Below the pieces are notes generated by a model. That model searched no databases and was not told where the DNA came from. It saw only the letters and a list, made by a program, of their open reading frames with translations. A stretch of 64,000 bases of DNA, from the NCBI RefSeq assembly GCF_007830035.1, contig NZ_VLKN01000009.1:1-64000 (forward strand), written 5' to 3'. Position numbers and translations under genes: made by a program. Positions 28,221 to 38,670 of the stretch are shown here, in pieces (position 1 is the first letter of the stretch; every line of letters begins with the position of its first letter). Source of the DNA: Luteimonas cucumeris. GTDB lineage: Bacteria > Pseudomonadota > Gammaproteobacteria > Xanthomonadales > Xanthomonadaceae.

Positions 28221-28592
28221 GTGCCAGGCGGCAGAGTCAATTTGAATGTCGGCGGACGTGCCAGCAGCACCCCGGCGGAAGCTCCCGCCGGCAGCGACTG
28301 GGTCGATCACGAAACGCATTACCGGCGCGCGTATCGCGATGCGCCGTACTATTCCAGCGGCCGCGGCTGGTCGGATTACGCGCCGGCCTATCGCTATGGC
28401 TACGACAGTTTCGGTCGTTACCACGGCCGCCACTTCGAAGAGGTGGAGCCGCAGCTGGAGCGCGACTGGGCGATCGGTCGCGCCGAATCGCGGCTGGCCT
28501 GGGTCGAGGCGCGCGGCGCGGTGCGCGACATCTGGCGCCGTATCGGCCAAGACAAGCCCGGCGATCACGACCTGCCCGGCGCACACCATTAG
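28221..28592 (+). CDS. Small protein with a repeated DWxxAxYR-type module (paralogue A)
   Basis: 123 residues from GTG 28221, with AGGAAG about 10 nt upstream. It is polar with no membrane segment. The central part has GWSDYAPAYRYGYDSFGRY and then LERDWAIGRAESRLAWVEARGAVRDIWRR. The neighbouring gene at 28688 has the same module ([12 protein letters not shown], then [16 protein letters not shown] and VAHAWREL), so the two are paralogues that share this domain. Function unknown. The GTG start is tentative. Confidence 0.68.
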   Translation: MPGGRVNLNVGGRASSTPAEAPAGSDWVDHETHYRRAYRDAPYYSSGRGWSDYAPAYRYGYDSFGRYHGRHFEEVEPQLERDWAIGRAESRLAWVEARGAVRDIWRRIGQDKPGDHDLPGAHH

Positions 28593-28687
28593 TACCCCGG
28601 CGGCGGCATCGGCCGCTTGCGATTTCACCTGCATTGGACGGTGGCGGGGCTAGCGTGCAATCGGGCTCCACGCGCGGAGGGCGCACC

Positions 28688-29146
28688 ATGAGCACGCTGC
28701 ACAAGGACCATATCCTCAGTACCGGCGGCGCCACCCTCGGCGGCGGCGTGGTCGGCGCGGTGATCGGCGCCGTCGTCGGCGGCACGCCCGGACTGACGCT
28801 GGGCGCGGTGGCCGGCGGCGCGCTGGGCGCGATCGCCGGAGAGCACCTGTCGGAAGCGGCCGACACGCGCGGCGACCTCGGCCATTTCCAGCAGGTGTTC
28901 CACACCATGGAGTACTACGTCGACGGCATGACCTGGGACGACTACAAGCCCGCCTATCGCTACGGCCTCGACACCTACGCCACGCGCGGCGGCCAGCCCT
29001 TTGCACAGGCGTCGGCGCAACTGGCGCAGGACTGGCCACGCGTGCGCGGCGAATCGCGGCTGGAATGGCCGCAGGCGCAGGCCGCGGTGGCGCACGCCTG
29101 GCGCGAACTGGACGACAACCTGCAGGCGCGCGGCCGCGACAGCTAG
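28688..29146 (+). CDS. Glycine-zipper membrane protein with the same module (paralogue B)
   Basis: 152 residues from ATG 28688. Residues 10-50 are a Gly/Ala-rich double glycine zipper ([20 protein letters not shown], then [19 protein letters not shown]) typical of membrane-inserting stress proteins. The C-terminal half shares [14 protein letters not shown] and the [20 protein letters not shown] segment with the upstream gene. It is probably a membrane-tethered version of the same domain. The function is unknown. Confidence 0.78.
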   Translation: MSTLHKDHILSTGGATLGGGVVGAVIGAVVGGTPGLTLGAVAGGALGAIAGEHLSEAADTRGDLGHFQQVFHTMEYYVDGMTWDDYKPAYRYGLDTYATRGGQPFAQASAQLAQDWPRVRGESRLEWPQAQAAVAHAWRELDDNLQARGRDS

Positions 29147-29228
29147 CAACATTGCGATCCAGCGGTGGCGCGGCCTGCGCATGGCGGCCGCGTTAACATG
29201 TGCGTCTCCCCGCAATGCCGGAGCCGCC

Positions 29229-29828
29229 ATGGCCTCTAACCAAGATTCCAGCGACGTCAGCCGCGCGCAGGCCGAGGACGCGGTGCGCGTGCTGTTGCGC
29301 TGGGCCGGCGAGGACCCCGCGCGCGAGGGCTTGCTCGACACGCCCAAGCGCGTGGTCGAGGCCTACCGCGACTGGTTCAGTGGCTACAGCGACGACCCGC
29401 AGGAATTTCTGGCCCGTACCTTCAAGGAAGTGGCCGGCTACGACGAGATGATCGTGCTGCGCGACATCGAGTTCGAGAGCCATTGCGAGCACCACATGGC
29501 GCCGATCATCGGCCGCGCGCACGTCGGCTACCTGCCCGATGGCAAGGTGGTCGGCATCAGCAAGCTGGCACGCGTGGTGGAGACCTATGCGCGCCGCTTC
29601 CAGGTGCAGGAGAAGATGACCGCGCAGATCGCCACGGTGATCCAGGAAGTGCTGAACCCGCGCGGCGTCGGCGTGGTGATCGAGGCCACCCACGAATGCA
29701 TGACCACGCGCGGCATCCACAAGCGCGGCGTCAGCATGGTCACCTCCAAGATGCTCGGCGGCTTCCGCGACGACGCCCGCACCCGCGCCGAGTTCCTGCG
29801 CTTCATCCGCGACGGCCACGTCGGTTGA
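29229..29828 (+). CDS. folE: GTP cyclohydrolase I
   Basis: 199 residues from ATG 29229. FolE makes 7,8-dihydroneopterin triphosphate from GTP, the first step to tetrahydrofolate. Zinc ligands are visible: Cys86 and His89 in [19 protein letters not shown] and Cys157 in [14 protein letters not shown]. The substrate motif [20 protein letters not shown] is intact. This is the canonical FolE1 type. It stands alone, with no other folate genes near. Confidence 0.97.
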   Translation: MASNQDSSDVSRAQAEDAVRVLLRWAGEDPAREGLLDTPKRVVEAYRDWFSGYSDDPQEFLARTFKEVAGYDEMIVLRDIEFESHCEHHMAPIIGRAHVGYLPDGKVVGISKLARVVETYARRFQVQEKMTAQIATVIQEVLNPRGVGVVIEATHECMTTRGIHKRGVSMVTSKMLGGFRDDARTRAEFLRFIRDGHVG

Positions 29829-29833
29829 TTCAG

Positions 29834-29855
29834 CCCTCTACCTTTATGGGAGAGG
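29834..29855. repeat. CCCTCT...AGAGGG imperfect hairpin
   Basis: An imperfect inverted repeat lies between folE and the DUF559 remnant and is related to the hairpin at 21083-21103. A GC-rich tail with its own small dyad (GGCCCGCAGGGCC) follows. It may serve as a weak terminator for folE, though there is no T-run. Confidence 0.5.
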
Positions 29856-29904
29856 GTGGCCCGCAGGGCCGGGAGAGGTTCGGCTTTACAGGACAGGAGG
29901 TCCG

Positions 29905-30320
29905 ATGCCGGAACAACGATTGCTCGATCACGCCAAACGCATGCGCCAGGCCCCAACCGACGCGGAGGCTCTGCTGTAGCGTCATCTGTGCGGCAAGCGT
30001 TTCTCGGGCTTCAAATTCAAGCGGCAGTAGCCGGCCCGTTCATCGTCGACTTTGCGTGCCTGCGCCATAAGCGCATCGTCGAAGCGGATGGTGGACAGTA
30101 TGCCGATGCCGTGCGCTACGACAATGCGCGAAAGGCACGGCTGGAAGCGCAAGGATTTCAGGTTCTCAGATTCTGGAATAACGAGATCCTGCGGGACGCC
30201 ATTGCGTGCTGGATTCGATCCGTGGCGAGTTGGTTGGACGGCGCTGAAGCCGGAAGAGGTCCGCAACCTCGGGTCAGCACCAGGGTTCCTCCAGCGCCGA
30301 TAAGGAATAGCTTGCCGTAG
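29905..30320 (+). pseudogene. Decayed DUF559 (very-short-patch-repair-like nuclease) gene
   Basis: ATG 29905 has a perfect AGGAGG ribosome site. The frame reads LLDHAKRMRQAPTDAEALL, then TAG where relatives have tryptophan (LLW), then RHLCGKRFSGFKFKRQ followed by a second TAG. After a frameshift near 30030 the other frame continues GPFIVDFACLRHKRIVEADG, DNARKARLEAQGFQVLRFWN and NEILRDAIACWI. All parts of the DUF559 fold (restriction-endonuclease-like, PD-(D/E)XK) are present, but two stops and a shift break it. Similarity fades after about 30225. Confidence 0.85.
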
Positions 30321-30342
30321 TCCACGTTCACGGAGTACGGAG

Positions 30343-31155
30343 ATGGGCAGCGACGGCAATGACGGTGCCGGCGGCGTCGGCAACAGCAACAGCAGCGCCA
30401 ATTCGGCGGGCAACCAGAACAATGCGGCCGACAGCCTCGGCAATGCCGCCGAAAGCGTCGCCGACGCCATCGGCCAGGCGGTCGATGCGGTCGCCGATGC
30501 CGTCAGCAGCGTGCTCGGCTCGGCCTCGGAAACCGGCCTCGGCGATGCGCTCGGCAACCTGGCCGACATGCTCGGCATCGACGCCAAGGATCTGCAGGGG
30601 CTGGTCGGCGCCGCATTGATGGGCGCGATCACCGGCGGCCTGCCCGGCGCGGTGATGGGCGTGGTCAACGCGCTCACCGGCGGCAGCCTGACCAGCGCCG
30701 CGCGCGACGCGGTGGCGTCGAACCTGCCGTCGGCGATGCAGCCGCTTGCCAACCTGGCCATCGACAGGTTCGCCAGTGCCATTCCGGGCGCCGTTTCCAG
30801 CACCAGCCTGCAGGGCGTGCTCGGCACCCTCGCCACCGGTGCGCTCACCAACGGCCGAGTGCCCGGCATGAGCGAGATCGCTTCGGTCGCGCGCTCGATG
30901 CACGACCTGTCACATGTCGCCAGCGGCGTGATGGACAGCGTGACCCGCGGTGACTTCGCCAGCGCGCTCGATGCCGCTTCCGCGCTCGAGGGCGGCTTGA
31001 ACCGTTCGTTCGAACAGGCGCGCGAGATCGCCGGCAATGTCTCGGCGACTTTCGCCCGTGGTCATGACGTGTACCCCGAAGGCGGACATGGTGCATTCGG
31101 CGATACCGTCGAACGGCTGGCCGTGGCGACCACGCAGCTGATGGCGCGACGCTGA
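30343..31155 (+). CDS. Gly/Ala/Asn-rich hypothetical protein
   Basis: 270 residues. No signal peptide is evident. The first 40 residues are Gly/Asn/Ser-rich (NSNSSANSAGNQNNAADSLG). A stretch of amphipathic Ala/Val helices follows (AAESVADAIGQAVDAVADAV), then GLVGAALMGAITGGLPGAVM, a hydrophobic segment. The rest is helical and polar. I do not recognise a family. Composition resembles the C-terminal tail of the lipase at 55965. It could be a secreted or structural protein; this is a guess. It ends at a strong bidirectional terminator. Confidence 0.7.
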   Translation: MGSDGNDGAGGVGNSNSSANSAGNQNNAADSLGNAAESVADAIGQAVDAVADAVSSVLGSASETGLGDALGNLADMLGIDAKDLQGLVGAALMGAITGGLPGAVMGVVNALTGGSLTSAARDAVASNLPSAMQPLANLAIDRFASAIPGAVSSTSLQGVLGTLATGALTNGRVPGMSEIASVARSMHDLSHVASGVMDSVTRGDFASALDAASALEGGLNRSFEQAREIAGNVSATFARGHDVYPEGGHGAFGDTVERLAVATTQLMARR

Positions 31156-31160
31156 TCGTC

Positions 31161-33213
<2,053 letters not shown>

Positions 33214-36200
33214 TCATGCCGCCCGCCTCAAATTGTCCGCCAACGACTCCAGGCTCGCCGCCTTCGGTTTCACCAGCCAGAACTTTCCGAGGAAGTCGCG
33301 GAACTCGTCGATGATCTTCTGCGCGAACACGCTGCCGGTGAAGCGCGCATGCGTTTCCAGCAGGTCCAGCAGGTGCGAGCGATGGTGCTCGAAGCCCTCG
33401 CTGTTGATGCGCAGGATGTCGATCAGCTCGTGGTTGTAGCGATCGACGAAATCACGCTCCAGGTCCAGCACGTAGGCCATGCCGCCAGTGAAGCCGGCGC
33501 CGAAGTTGAGGCCGGTGCGGCCCAGCACCGCGACCACGCCGCCGGTCATGTATTCGCAGCAGTGGTCGCCGACGCCTTCCACCACCGCTATCGCGCCGGA
33601 GTTGCGTACCGCGAAGCGCTCTCCGGCCTGGCCGGAGGCGTACAGCTCGCCGCCGGTGGCGCCATACAGACAGGTGTTGCCGAGGATCGGTGTCTCATGC
33701 GCCGCGTATCGCGCGCCGGCCGGCGTGCGTATCACGATGCGGCCACCGGCCATGCCTTTGCCGACGTAGTCGTTGGCCTCGCCATGCAGTTCCAGGTGCA
33801 GGCCACCGGCGAGGAACGCGCCGAAGCTCTGTCCGGCGGTACCATCGAAACGCAATTCGATCGGCGCGTCGTCCATGCCGTGGTTGCCGTACGCACGCGC
33901 GATGCGCCCGGACAGGCGCGTGCCGATGCTGCGGTCGGTGTTGCGGATCGCGTATTCATGGCGACCGCCGCGCTTGTGCGCGATCGCATCGGCAAGTTCG
34001 GTTTCCAGCTCCGCCGCCAGTCCGTGCGGGGCGACGGCGTGCGCGGGCGTGCCGCACAGGGCGCCGCCGGTCAGTCCGTCGCGGGCCAGCAGCAGCGAAA
34101 GATCCAGGCGCTCGTGGTTGTCGTCGACGCCACCGATCTGATGTAGCAGGTCGACGCGACCGACGATCTCGCCCAGCGTGCGCACACCCAGCTGCGCCAG
34201 GTAGCCACGCACTTCTTCGGCGAGGCCACGGAAGAAATTCTCGACGCGCTCGGGCAGGCCGGTGAAATGGTTGGCGCGCAGTCGCTCGTCCTGGGTCGCC
34301 ACGCCGGTCGCGCAGTTGTTCAGATGGCAGATGCGCAGGTACTTGCAGCCCAGCGCGATCATCGGCGCGGTGCCGAAGCCGAAGCTCTCCGCACCCAGCA
34401 GCGCCGCCTTGATCACGTCCAGTCCGGTCTTCATGCCGCCGTCGGCCTGCACGATCACGCGATCGCGCAACTCGTTGGCCAGCAGCGCCTGGCGCGCTTC
34501 CGACAAACCGAGTTCCCAAGGCGTGCCGGCATAGCGGATCGACGACAGCGGGCTGGCGCCAGTGCCGCCGTCATGGCCGGAAATGGTGATCAGGTCCGCG
34601 CCCGCTTTCGCCACGCCGGTGGCGATGGTGCCGACGCCGGCATGCGAGACCAGCTTCACCGACACCAGCGCATCGGGATTGACCTGCTTGAGGTCGAATA
34701 TCAGCTGCGCCAGGTCCTCGATCGAATAGATGTCGTGGTGCGGCGGCGGCGAGATCAGGCCGATGCCCGGACGCGCATAACGCAGGCGCGCGATCAGTTC
34801 GTTGACCTTGTGGCCCGGCAGCTGTCCGCCCTCGCCGGGCTTGGCGCCCTGCGCCATCTTGATCTGCAGCACTTCGGCATTGACCAGGTATTCGGGCGTG
34901 ACGCCGAAACGGCCCGAGGCGATCTGCTTGATCTTCGAGACCTTGTCGCTGCGGTAGCGCGCCGGGTCTTCGCCGCCTTCGCCTGAATTGCTGCGACCGC
35001 CGAGCCGGTTCATCGCGATCGCCAGCGCTTCGTGCGCTTCCGGCGACAGCGCGCCCAGGCTCATCGCCGCGGTATCGAAGCGTTTGACGATGGCTTCGAC
35101 CGGTTCCACTTCGTCCAGTGGAATGGCTTTCGCGCTGGACGTGTCCAGCGCCAGCAGGTCGCGCAGGGCCGCCGGCGGACGCTGGTTGACGGTGTCGGCG
35201 TAGCGCTGCCAGTCGCCGGCATCGCCACTGCGCACCGCCTGCTGCAGCGACATCACCACGTCCGGGTTGTACTGGTGGTATTCGCCGTCGGGCGTGTACT
35301 GCAGCACGCCGCCGATCTCCGGCAGCGCGGCGTTGTTCCAGCCCAGTGCCGCCAGATGCGCGGCGTCGGCCTGCAGCGCGTCGAAGCCGGCACCGCCGAT
35401 GCGCGACGGCGTGCCGGTGAAGCACAACTCGACCACTTCGTTGTCGAGGCCGACGATCTCGAACAGCTGCGCGCTGCGATAGCTGCCGATGGTGCTGATG
35501 CCCATCTTCGAGATGATCTTCAGCAGCCCCTTCTTGACGCCGCGACGATAGCTGCGGCCGATCTGGGCGACTTCGTCGTGCTTGGTCTTGAGGATGCCGC
35601 GCACGCCGAGGTCGTGCAGCGTCTGGTAGGCCAGGTACGGATAGACCGCGGTGGCGCCGTAGCCGATCAGGCAGGCGACGTGGTGCGGATCGCGCGCGGT
35701 GCCGGTCTCCACGATCAGGTTGACCTGGCAGCGCAGGCCGCTGCGCACCAGCCGCTGCTGGATCGCCCCGGTGGCAAGCAGCGCATGCACGATCAGATGG
35801 TCGCGACGCGGGCGACGGTCGCTGATGATCAGCAGTTCGATGCCCTCGCCCGCCGCGGTCTCGGCCTCGTCGCACAGTCGCAGCAGCGCCGCGCGCATGC
35901 CTTCGGCGGCGCTGAAGTTCAGGTCGAGGTAGCGATGCGTCGCGTCGTAGGGCGCGGTCGCCAGCAGCTGCCGCAGTTTGCGCTGCGACAGCACCGGCGA
36001 ATTCAGCAGCACGTGATGCACGTTGTCCGGGCCGTCGACGAAGACATTGCCCTCGCGGCCGAGCTGCGTGGCCAGCGACATCACGCAGTCCTCGCGCAGC
36101 GGATCGATCGGCGGATTGGTGACCTGCGCGAAGGCCTGGCGGAAGCGGTCGTACAGTGGCCGCACCTGCTGCGACAACGCCGCCATCGGCACGTCGTCGC

Positions 36201-37692
36201 CCATCGAGCCGGTCGCTTCCTGTTCGGTTTCCGCCAGCGGGCGCAGTACCTGCTCGCGTTCCTCGCGGGTGAGCTGGAACAGTTTCTGGAAGCCGGCGAG
36301 CGTGCCTTGGTCGAATGGTTCCGCGGTCAGGTTGGGATCGATCAGTTCGCTGTGCAGGTAGGTCATGCCCTGCTTGAGCCAGCGCTTGTAAGGCGCGCGC
36401 GCGCGGTTGACCGCGTCGATCGCGTCGCTGTCGAGCAAGGCGCCGGTGTGCAGGTCGGCGGCGATCATCTGCCCCGGGCCGAGCTTGCCCTTGGCGACCA
36501 CGTCGGCGACCGGCAGGTCCCACACGCCGGCTTCCGACGCGATCATGAAATGGTGGTCGCGCGAACGCAGCCAGCGCGCCGGGCGCAGGCCGTTGCGGTC
36601 GAGCGTGCAGGCGGCGTAGCGTCCGTCGAACACCACGATCCCGGCCGGCCCGTCCCACGGTTCGGTGTTGAGCGCGTAGTACTCGTAGAACGCGGCCAGG
36701 TCGGCGTCCTTGTATTCCAGCGACTGCGTGGCCGGCGGGATCAGGATGCGCAGTGCCTTGAGCAGATCCATGCCGCCGGCCTGCAGCAATTCCAGCATCG
36801 AATCCAGGCTCTGCGAATCGGAGCCGTCGGTCTCGATCACCGGATCGAACTCGCGTGGGTCGAGCGTGTCGGTGCGCCAGGTCGACGCGCGTGCCTGCGC
36901 CCAGCGACGGTTGCCGGCGATGGTGTTGATCTCGCCGTTGTGCGCCAGCAGCCGGAACGGCTGCGCCAGCGACCAGCGCGAACGGGTGTTGGTCGAGAAA
37001 CGCTGATGGAACACCACCGCGCTGCTGGCCAGTTCCGCGCGCTGCAGGTCGGGATAGAACTGCGGCAGCCGCGACGGCAGCACCATGCCCTTGTAGCCGA
37101 TGCTGCCGGCCGACAGGCTGACGATGTAGAAGCCCGGCACGTCGGCGCGCAGGCGCTGCTCGGCGCGGCGGCGCGCCAGGTACAGTGCGTGCTGGAACGC
37201 GGCGGGCTCCGGTCGCGCGCTGTCCACGTCCAGCGCCGGCACCACGAACACCTGCTCGATCCGCGGCAACGCGCGCAGCGCGCTGGCGCCGCAGGCCGTG
37301 GTGTCGACCGGCACCGCGCGCCAGCCGGCCACGGCCAATCCGACTTCGCGCAGCGCCGTGGCCAGGCCGGCATGCGCACGCGCTGCGGCGGCATCGTCGT
37401 GCGGCAGGAACACCAGGCCGGCGGCGAACTGCGCGCCGAGCGCGATCCCGGCCTCGCGGGCGAGCGTGCGCAGGAAGGCATCGGGTTGCTTGATCAGCAG
37501 GCCGCAGCCATCGCCGCTGAGGCCGTCGGCAGCGACGCCACCGCGATGGGTCATGCGGCCCAGGGCTTCCAGGGCACGGTCGACCAGTTCGCGGCTGGGC
37601 CGGTCGTCCAGCTGCGCGATCAGGCCAAAGCCGCAGCTGTCCCGCTCATCGCGAGGGTCGTACAAGCCGGCGTCGCGGGTGGTGCGATGCAT
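33214..37692 (-). CDS. gltB: Glutamate synthase (NADPH) large subunit
   Basis: 1492 residues from ATG 37692 (MHRTTRDAGLYDPRDERDSCG), preceded by GGAG. Cys20 would be the N-terminal nucleophile of the glutaminase domain after propeptide removal. Then come the central domain, the FMN-binding synthase domain (SGHDGGTGASPLSSIRYAG) and the 3Fe-4S cluster cysteines in CKYLRICHLNNCATGVATQ (C-x5-C-x4-C). The C-terminal beta-helix domain is Gly-rich (GNTCLYGATGGELYASGQAG). With GltD it makes two glutamates from glutamine and 2-oxoglutarate. Confidence 0.97.
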   Translation of the reverse strand: MHRTTRDAGLYDPRDERDSCGFGLIAQLDDRPSRELVDRALEALGRMTHRGGVAADGLSGDGCGLLIKQPDAFLRTLAREAGIALGAQFAAGLVFLPHDDAAAARAHAGLATALREVGLAVAGWRAVPVDTTACGASALRALPRIEQVFVVPALDVDSARPEPAAFQHALYLARRRAEQRLRADVPGFYIVSLSAGSIGYKGMVLPSRLPQFYPDLQRAELASSAVVFHQRFSTNTRSRWSLAQPFRLLAHNGEINTIAGNRRWAQARASTWRTDTLDPREFDPVIETDGSDSQSLDSMLELLQAGGMDLLKALRILIPPATQSLEYKDADLAAFYEYYALNTEPWDGPAGIVVFDGRYAACTLDRNGLRPARWLRSRDHHFMIASEAGVWDLPVADVVAKGKLGPGQMIAADLHTGALLDSDAIDAVNRARAPYKRWLKQGMTYLHSELIDPNLTAEPFDQGTLAGFQKLFQLTREEREQVLRPLAETEQEATGSMGDDVPMAALSQQVRPLYDRFRQAFAQVTNPPIDPLREDCVMSLATQLGREGNVFVDGPDNVHHVLLNSPVLSQRKLRQLLATAPYDATHRYLDLNFSAAEGMRAALLRLCDEAETAAGEGIELLIISDRRPRRDHLIVHALLATGAIQQRLVRSGLRCQVNLIVETGTARDPHHVACLIGYGATAVYPYLAYQTLHDLGVRGILKTKHDEVAQIGRSYRRGVKKGLLKIISKMGISTIGSYRSAQLFEIVGLDNEVVELCFTGTPSRIGGAGFDALQADAAHLAALGWNNAALPEIGGVLQYTPDGEYHQYNPDVVMSLQQAVRSGDAGDWQRYADTVNQRPPAALRDLLALDTSSAKAIPLDEVEPVEAIVKRFDTAAMSLGALSPEAHEALAIAMNRLGGRSNSGEGGEDPARYRSDKVSKIKQIASGRFGVTPEYLVNAEVLQIKMAQGAKPGEGGQLPGHKVNELIARLRYARPGIGLISPPPHHDIYSIEDLAQLIFDLKQVNPDALVSVKLVSHAGVGTIATGVAKAGADLITISGHDGGTGASPLSSIRYAGTPWELGLSEARQALLANELRDRVIVQADGGMKTGLDVIKAALLGAESFGFGTAPMIALGCKYLRICHLNNCATGVATQDERLRANHFTGLPERVENFFRGLAEEVRGYLAQLGVRTLGEIVGRVDLLHQIGGVDDNHERLDLSLLLARDGLTGGALCGTPAHAVAPHGLAAELETELADAIAHKRGGRHEYAIRNTDRSIGTRLSGRIARAYGNHGMDDAPIELRFDGTAGQSFGAFLAGGLHLELHGEANDYVGKGMAGGRIVIRTPAGARYAAHETPILGNTCLYGATGGELYASGQAGERFAVRNSGAIAVVEGVGDHCCEYMTGGVVAVLGRTGLNFGAGFTGGMAYVLDLERDFVDRYNHELIDILRINSEGFEHHRSHLLDLLETHARFTGSVFAQKIIDEFRDFLGKFWLVKPKAASLESLADNLRRAA

Positions 37693-37795
37693 CCTGTCTC
37701 CGTTCGGCTGCTGCGTGCCCGGTGGGGGCAAAACGTGGCGACGGTGGGCTACGGTGCGCTCGCGCGCTCCGGCCTGCCTTTGCAAGGATGGTTCG

Positions 37796-37824
37796 ACTAG
37801 AACACAATTTGTGCGCTGCGGCAA
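37796..37824 (-). promoter_or_regulatory. Possible gltB promoter
   Basis: On the minus strand TTGCCG (37824-37819), 17 nt, then TCTAGT (37801-37796) fits a sigma-70 promoter at 4 of 6 positions in each box. The spacer contains the palindrome CACAATTTGTG, a possible operator. The leader would be about 95 nt. The remainder of the 307-bp divergent gap 37693-37999 shows nothing else apart from the promoter at 37922-37965. Confidence 0.4.
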
Positions 37825-37921
37825 TTCGTGCCGGGGACACGCTTCAGGCCGCATGGCGACGGGGAATCTGGCGCCAGACCGGCCTGAAGCACGGTCCGCC
37901 GGGCGATTCCCAGCTGTCGAT

Positions 37922-37965
37922 AATTACCCGGCAGATATTGACAACAGTATTGATCCGGGTAAATT
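37922..37965 (+). promoter_or_regulatory. Promoter with overlapping inverted repeat for the DUF2239 gene
   Basis: A perfect -35 TTGACA (37938-37943), 16-nt spacer, then TAAATT (37960-37965) lies 34 nt before ATG 38000. The inverted repeat AATTACCCGG (37922-37931) / CCGGGTAAATT (37955-37965) brackets the -35 and covers the -10 with one extra base in the right arm. That is the layout of a repressor operator. The AT-rich patch stands out in this GC-rich window. Confidence 0.65.
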
Positions 37966-37999
37966 ACGCGTCCACCGCGCCATCGCCTCCAGGACTTCC

Positions 38000-38602
38000 A
38001 TGCAAGCCGCCCTCGACACCCGTTGCACCGCCTTCGCCGGCCAGCACCGCATCGCTTCCGGCGAACTGCGCCATGTCGCGCTGGTCGCGCAGCGCGCGCA
38101 GGGCGGCGCGGCGCCGGTACTGATCTTCGACGACCGCAGCAGCCAGCCGATCGACATCGACCTGCGCGGCACGCCAGCGGACCTGTTGAAGCGGCTGGCC
38201 GACGTCTCCGAGCAGATCGGCCGGGCGGCGGATCCGGCGGTCGCCGAAGCGGCGCCACGCAAGGGGCCGGGACGGCCCAGGCTGGGCGTGGTCGCGCGCG
38301 AGGTCACGCTGCTGCCGCGCCACTGGCAGTGGCTGGCCACGCAGCCGGGCGGCGCGTCGGTGGCCTTGCGCAAGCTGGTCGAGGAAGCGCGACGCGAGCA
38401 CGCCGGCAGCGACCGCAAGCGCGAGGCGCAGGAATCCACCTATCGCTTCATGACGGCGCTGGCCGGCAACGAGCCCGGTTTCGAGGAAGCGACGCGTGCG
38501 CTGTTCGCAGGCGACGCGATCGCGTTCGAGGAACGCATCGCCACATGGCCGGCCGACGTGCACGAACACATCGCCATGCTCGCCGCCGACGCACTGGCGT
38601 GA
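38000..38602 (+). CDS. DUF2239 family protein
   Basis: 200 residues from ATG 38000 (MQAALDTRCTAFAGQHRIAS). Family features are the start CTAFAGQHRIASGEL, then VLIFDDRSSQPIDIDLRGT, the basic GPGRPRLGVVAREVTLLPRH and the C-terminal WQWLATQPGGASVALRKLVEEAR. The LLPRHWQWL...ALRKLV part looks like a small DNA-binding (ribbon-helix-helix-like) segment, so it may be a regulator acting on its own promoter; this is inference. Function is not known. Confidence 0.85.
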   Translation: MQAALDTRCTAFAGQHRIASGELRHVALVAQRAQGGAAPVLIFDDRSSQPIDIDLRGTPADLLKRLADVSEQIGRAADPAVAEAAPRKGPGRPRLGVVAREVTLLPRHWQWLATQPGGASVALRKLVEEARREHAGSDRKREAQESTYRFMTALAGNEPGFEEATRALFAGDAIAFEERIATWPADVHEHIAMLAADALA

Positions 38603-38670
38603 TGGCAGCACGGCGGCGCAAGCCCCATCATTGACCGCTTCGGCGCCCGATCCTCTCATCGCAGATCGCC

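Noticed and set aside
35032-37800. 922-codon plus-strand frame opposite gltB
   Set aside because: Antisense shadow; composition is His/Arg/Gln-rich and no family is recognisable.
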